Below the pieces are notes generated by a model. It worked only from the letters and a program-made list of their open reading frames with translations, ran no database searches and was not told the origin of the DNA. Position numbers and translations under genes: made by a program. This document shows positions 60,166-64,000 of a stretch of 64,000 nucleotides of DNA, in pieces. The first letter of the stretch is position 1. Every line of letters starts with the position of its first letter. The stretch covers positions 1,302,001-1,366,000 of the forward strand of contig CBDCGU010000003.1 in assembly GCA_965216945.1 (NCBI GenBank), written 5' to 3'. This DNA is from DATHZQ01 sp965216945. GTDB taxonomy: Bacteria; Actinomycetota; Acidimicrobiia; Spongiisociales; UBA5794.

Positions 60166-63100
60166 TCAGTCCTCGCGGTACCCAGGGTGTTCCACGAAGC
60201 TGCCGCCTTCGGTCATCACCGGGATGTGCGGCATCGACTGGGCGACACCCGTCAGCAGGGTGTGCATCACCGCTGCCGGTTCGAGCGACAGCGCCTCGCC
60301 CTCGGCGGCGGCTGCCGATGGTGTGGCCTCGACCAACGCCAGCGTGTCCTTGTCGAGCTTTGCGGTGAGCTTCGGCGACGTGTAGTCGATGTGACCGTTC
60401 ACCTCGATGCGGTGCGTCTCGCCGTCGACACGCGACTCCATCACCGAATCGCCGAACATCATGAACGCGTTGCCCTTCTCCGCCTCGAAGTCCTCCCGGT
60501 CCAGATAGAGCCGCGGCTTGTCACGGTACGGCTCACCGGATGTGGGGCAGGCCGTCACACAGTTGCCACACTCGTTGCAGAAATCGGTGAGCACGGCGAT
60601 CTGGAGCTCCTGGCCGGCAACGAACGGCGCGGTCTCGCCGACGACGACCGACCCGTCCCGCACCGTCAGCGCCGGCAGGTCGGTGCGAACGGGCGCCATC
60701 TCGTACGTCATCAACGCCATGTTGGGACACACCCCGACACACAGGCTGCAGATCTCGTGGCAGTCGAGACACCGGCTCGCTTCCTGCATCGCCTCCTCGG
60801 GGGTGTACGACAGCACGGTCTCTTCGAAGCCGTCGCGCTGGTCGAGCGGGCTGAACCGGATCGGCACCCGGTATTCGCGGCGCGCACGGCGGATCACCAG
60901 CTCGTGCAGGTCGACGACCCGCTCCTCGTGAGAAGGCATGACCCGCACCGAGTCGCACTTGGCGGCGATCGCCGCCGCAACCCTCTTGCCGTCCGCCGCC
61001 GCCTTGACGATGGACGAGGGGCCGTGGGCAGCCACGTCGCCCCCGGCGTAGACCCCGGGGATGGAGGACTCGAAGGTCTCCGGATCCACCTCGATGTAGC
61101 CCCGCGACGTCAATTCCGGCGGGTCGTCGCCGAAGAAGTCGAGCACGGAGTGCTGGCTGATGGCCAGGATCAACGTGTCGAGTTCGATCTCGAACTCGGA
61201 ATCGGGCACGTCGAAGGGGATCTTGCGGCCCGAGGCGTCGCGCTCCCCCGTGTAACGGGTCTTGGTGCAGATTAGCCCACGCAGGGTGCCGCCCTCGACG
61301 TGCAGAGACGCCGGTTTCGCCAGCTCCACGATGTTGATGCCTTCTTCGATGCTGGCGTGGATCTCCTCGGGATCGGCCGGCATCTGATCGATGGTGCGCC
61401 GGTAGATGAGGTGGACGGATTCCGCACCGACCCGGCGGGCGGAGCGGACGCAGTCCATGGCCGTGTCACCGGCTCCGACGACCCCGACTCGAGCGCCGAT
61501 GGGGATGGGGGTCTCCTCCCGCACGCTGCGGAGGAAGGTGATGCCGTCGAGCATGCCGTCGGCATCCTCACCCGGGAGGCCGAGCTTCTTGGCGAGCTGG
61601 GCGCCGACCGCCACGAACACTGCTACGTACCCTTCGTTGCGCAGGTCCTCGATGGTGAAGTCCACGCCCGCCTTCTGGCTGTACCGGATCTCGACACCCA
61701 GCTCGGCGAGCCCCGCCATGTCCTGGTCGATCTCGTGCTGCGGCAACCGGTACGAGGGGATCGCCCCGCCGACCATGCCGCCGGCGTAGGGGTGAGCCTC
61801 GAAGATCGTGACCCCGAACCCGGCATGGCCCAGTTCCGCGGCAGCTGCCAGACCTGCGGGACCGGCCCCGATGATCGCCACCCTGTTCTTCGTCGACGGG
61901 TTGCGGGTGAACAGCACCGGCTGCTCCTCGTGCTCCATGATGAATCGCTTGATGTGGCGGATCGCCAGAGGCTGGTCGTAGTGGGTGCGGATGCACGTGT
62001 TCTCGCACAGGTGGTCGCACACCCGGCCCAGGATCGCCGGCAGCGGATTGTCCTCCCGAGTCAGCCGCACCGCCTCCAGGAAGTTGCCGTCGCGCACGGC
62101 ATTCATGTACTGGGGCACCTTCTGATCGACCGGGCACTCGTCGAGACACGGCGCCTCGATGCAGTCGAAGTAGTGCAATTCCCGCGGTGTCTTCGATCGA
62201 TCCATGCGGAACGAGTGCTTGCGGTAGCGCCACTCGTCACGAACCTGCTCCGCATACTGGCGCAGATTGACCCGCGACAGCACCTTGATGGTCAGCGCGG
62301 TGAGCGCCGCCGTGCGCTCCTCGTCGAGGCCTTGCCCGGCGGCCCATTCCGCCACCACGTCGACGATGGCGCCGTCCCCTGAGTAGCCGGTCAACGACGC
62401 CTGCAGATCGGCACACTGCTCCGTCGTCAAGTCGAGCCCGCTATCGGTCAGTGCTGCGTACCGCAACAGCGGGGTGAACTCGATGATCTCGTCCTGGCGC
62501 AGCGCCGTCTTGGCGATGAAGTCCGATGTGTCGAGGGCGCCGACATCGTCGTACGCCTCGTCGACCTTCTCCATGTACTGCAGCATCCGCAGGTATCCGC
62601 CGGACTTGAGCAGATCCGAGCAGACGGTGATGGTCCGCATGCCCGAGCGCAGCAGGTCCGCGACGTTGAAGCAGTCGGCGCCTCCGGCGAAAGACAGCAT
62701 GAGGTCGCCGCGGAACTCCTCTGAGATCATCGATGCGAGGTTGGTCGTGACGGCGTGAAGCGCCCGTCCCGAGAGGTACATCATCTCGTCCTCGTCGAAG
62801 ATGGTGCGCCAGTTGTTCACCTCGAGCGTGTTGGTGAGCTTCAGCCCGAACGTGAGGTCCCTCGCTGCCGCCACTCGCCGCAGGTTGTGAAACATCGGGA
62901 CGGCGTCGACGTACATCAGGTCGTGCCCGAACGCCTCATCCGGGATCGGGATGTCGTCGAACTCGAGGGAATCGTTCACGATGGCGCGCACCCTGTCGGC
63001 GCCGAGCAGCGTCGGGTTGCACTTCACCGAGGTGTGCAACCCTCGCTCTTCCAAGAGGTACAGCGAGATCCTCTCGATCTCGTCCGGGGGGCAGCCGTGC

Positions 63101-63732
63101 ATCGTCGACAACGTGATGGTGTCGGACAGCTGCGCCGGGATGTCGATGTCGCGCACCGCGGGGTACCGCTCCGCCACGATGTCGATGTAGGCGGGCAGGT
63201 ACTCGGACGCATCGGCCATCGCATCGAAATACCACTGCACGTTGGGCTGCAACATCCCTTCGAGGTTGTAGCCGACGCTCATGTTGAAGATCATCCCGGG
63301 CCGCTCGCCGTACCAGCCGAACTTGTGGTGCAGTGCGTGAATCAGCACCCAGGAGCGCAAGTACTCGTCGAACGACTCGTACACCTTCAGCTCTTGGGAC
63401 CATTCGACGTTGTAGCCCTCGTCCTCCACGTCGATGCAAGGCTTCGAGATCTCGAGCTCGTCCAGGGTCTGGATCGTCTTCAGCTCGAGAAGGCGGGCGC
63501 CTACCAACCAGGACACGATGATGTTCTGCGCCATCTGCGTGTGGGGCCCGGCGGCAACACCGAATGGTGTGTCGAGCTCGACACCGTATTTGGTGAGCCG
63601 GTAGCGGTGATCGGGACTGGGCACGAAGAACGCCGAGCGCGGCACGTTGAACAGTGAGTCCTTCTCCTCCAGCTCGGTGAACACCCAGTCCGTGAGCTGC
63701 TCCATCGAGATGGGGTGGAAACGGTCACTCAT
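60166..63732 (-). CDS. ygfK: YgfK-type iron-sulfur flavoprotein (1188 aa)
   Basis: The N-terminal about 450 residues are a dihydroorotate/dihydropyrimidine-dehydrogenase-like barrel (KYGVELDTPFGVAAGPHTQM, LSTMHGCPPDEIERI, LSFAGGADCFNVADLLRSGM). Next comes a cluster domain (CIEAPCLDECPVDQKVP, CDHLCENTCIR), then an FAD/NAD domain of GltD type (AIIGAGPAGLAAAAELG, GVVGAGDTAMDC, YAGGDVAAHGPSSIVKAAAD), and C-terminal 4Fe-4S clusters (CLDCHEICSLCVGVCPNMA; CNECGNCVTACPTSG). This order is that of E. coli YgfK (about 1030 aa), implicated in selenate reduction and labile-selenium hydroxylase systems. It probably moves electrons between NAD(P)H and a partner. ATG 63732 is standard. No partner Xdh subunits lie in view. 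Confidence 0.93.
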   Translation of the reverse strand: MSDRFHPISMEQLTDWVFTELEEKDSLFNVPRSAFFVPSPDHRYRLTKYGVELDTPFGVAAGPHTQMAQNIIVSWLVGARLLELKTIQTLDELEISKPCIDVEDEGYNVEWSQELKVYESFDEYLRSWVLIHALHHKFGWYGERPGMIFNMSVGYNLEGMLQPNVQWYFDAMADASEYLPAYIDIVAERYPAVRDIDIPAQLSDTITLSTMHGCPPDEIERISLYLLEERGLHTSVKCNPTLLGADRVRAIVNDSLEFDDIPIPDEAFGHDLMYVDAVPMFHNLRRVAAARDLTFGLKLTNTLEVNNWRTIFDEDEMMYLSGRALHAVTTNLASMISEEFRGDLMLSFAGGADCFNVADLLRSGMRTITVCSDLLKSGGYLRMLQYMEKVDEAYDDVGALDTSDFIAKTALRQDEIIEFTPLLRYAALTDSGLDLTTEQCADLQASLTGYSGDGAIVDVVAEWAAGQGLDEERTAALTALTIKVLSRVNLRQYAEQVRDEWRYRKHSFRMDRSKTPRELHYFDCIEAPCLDECPVDQKVPQYMNAVRDGNFLEAVRLTREDNPLPAILGRVCDHLCENTCIRTHYDQPLAIRHIKRFIMEHEEQPVLFTRNPSTKNRVAIIGAGPAGLAAAAELGHAGFGVTIFEAHPYAGGMVGGAIPSYRLPQHEIDQDMAGLAELGVEIRYSQKAGVDFTIEDLRNEGYVAVFVAVGAQLAKKLGLPGEDADGMLDGITFLRSVREETPIPIGARVGVVGAGDTAMDCVRSARRVGAESVHLIYRRTIDQMPADPEEIHASIEEGINIVELAKPASLHVEGGTLRGLICTKTRYTGERDASGRKIPFDVPDSEFEIELDTLILAISQHSVLDFFGDDPPELTSRGYIEVDPETFESSIPGVYAGGDVAAHGPSSIVKAAADGKRVAAAIAAKCDSVRVMPSHEERVVDLHELVIRRARREYRVPIRFSPLDQRDGFEETVLSYTPEEAMQEASRCLDCHEICSLCVGVCPNMALMTYEMAPVRTDLPALTVRDGSVVVGETAPFVAGQELQIAVLTDFCNECGNCVTACPTSGEPYRDKPRLYLDREDFEAEKGNAFMMFGDSVMESRVDGETHRIEVNGHIDYTSPKLTAKLDKDTLALVEATPSAAAAEGEALSLEPAAVMHTLLTGVAQSMPHIPVMTEGGSFVEHPGYRED

Positions 63733-63939
63733 GCAGCCTCCTTCCGACCGACAACCTTCGGTTGCGATCGAGCGCTCGCCTCAGCGCCAAGAGGGGCCGA
63801 GGCTCGTAGCCGTGCGCCCTCTCGGGCGCGCTCCTTCCAGGTCGGATCGGCGGAGCCCACCCGGCCTCGCCGCCGGGGCCGGGGCAAGGCCGGCTCCCTC
63901 GGGCACCCCCGTCACTCCCGAGGTCATCCACGGGGCTCG

Positions 63940-64000
63940 TCACAATCGGGCATGGAGACGCTTCGCCTGCTCTCTTGCTTTGGACCTGACCTCGTCGGCG
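63940..64000 (-). CDS. Possible 3' end of a leftward gene, truncated by the window edge
   Basis: Reading leftward from the window end, an open frame gives the helical, charged tail ADEVRSKAREQAKRLHARL and a TGA at 63940-63942. The gene would lie mostly outside the window. The 207 bases between it and the ygfK start (63733-63939) are GC-rich with no other gene. Too short to name. Confidence 0.35.
   Translation of the reverse strand, partial: ADEVRSKAREQAKRLHARL

Noticed and set aside
1..64000. tRNA, rRNA, tmRNA or RNase P genes
   Set aside because: I scanned for T-loop GGTTCGA-type strings and conserved cores; those found lie inside protein genes and lack the acceptor-stem pairing.

Overview
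The window is high-GC DNA (roughly two thirds G+C by eye) with dense, mostly intact genes, frequent GTG starts and many 1-4 nt stop/start overlaps. A deazaflavin (F420)-dependent nitroreductase homologue, a SARP/BTAD regulator fused to a Ser/Thr kinase, and DUF2236, DUF2252, DUF2510 and DUF3352 proteins point to an actinobacterium, perhaps an uncultured Acidimicrobiia-like lineage. The taxonomy is an inference. I found no rRNA, tRNA, CRISPR array, prophage or transposase.

Layout. 0.3-7 kb: hypothetical protein, PASTA membrane protein, SGNH hydrolase, HrpB helicase, NTF2-like protein. 7-10.3 kb: an 8-oxoguanine deaminase-type amidohydrolase behind a strongly folded leader, an OsmC-family gene read through an in-frame TGA at the catalytic-cysteine position (probable selenoprotein), and a divergent B12-binding protein. 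10.5-18 kb: MMPL exporter, a GC-rich inverted-repeat element, DUF2236 protein, a SARP-kinase-ATPase triple fusion, a secreted zincin. 18-32.6 kb: nitroreductase, TypA, D-lactate dehydrogenase-like enzyme, then many small membrane and envelope proteins (DUF389, MscS, flippase-like, CPBP protease, SHOCT, RDD, K+ channel, HdeD, GlsB). 32.7-38.5 kb: a three-gene overlapping operon of cyclase-like receptor, MscS channel with a cNMP-type domain, and a second cyclase-like receptor with a degenerate active site. 38.7-48 kb: YihY, DUF2510, DUF2252, alpha/beta-hydrolase, AI-2E exporter family, CREST-like hydrolase, acyltransferase. 48-54.6 kb: a metabolic island with a YgeW/AOTCase-type carbamoyltransferase, GntR/UTRA repressor, palindromic operator, and an operon of ATCase-like carbamoyltransferase, carbamate kinase, threonine-synthase-like and second PLP fold-type II enzyme. 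54.8-60 kb: META lipoprotein, DEAD-box helicase with RRM, DUF3352 protein, Tat-exported amidase, then four tandem 70-bp hairpin repeats. 60-63.7 kb: a large YgfK-type iron-sulfur flavoprotein.

How the parts may work together. YgfK, a YgeW-like carbamoyltransferase, carbamate kinase and a purine-type deaminase are all families associated with purine/ureide catabolism loci linked to labile-selenium molybdenum hydroxylases, but here they are spread over 55 kb and the hydroxylase itself is not in view. A probable selenocysteine OsmC lies in the same window. The carbamoyltransferase-carbamate kinase pair would allow ATP formation by phosphorolysis of a carbamoylated compound. The ATCase-like enzyme lacks the usual aspartate-binding and KGE-loop residues, so its substrate is probably not carbamoyl-aspartate. 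A hairpin repeat family occurs four times after ygfK and at least once more 35 kb away.
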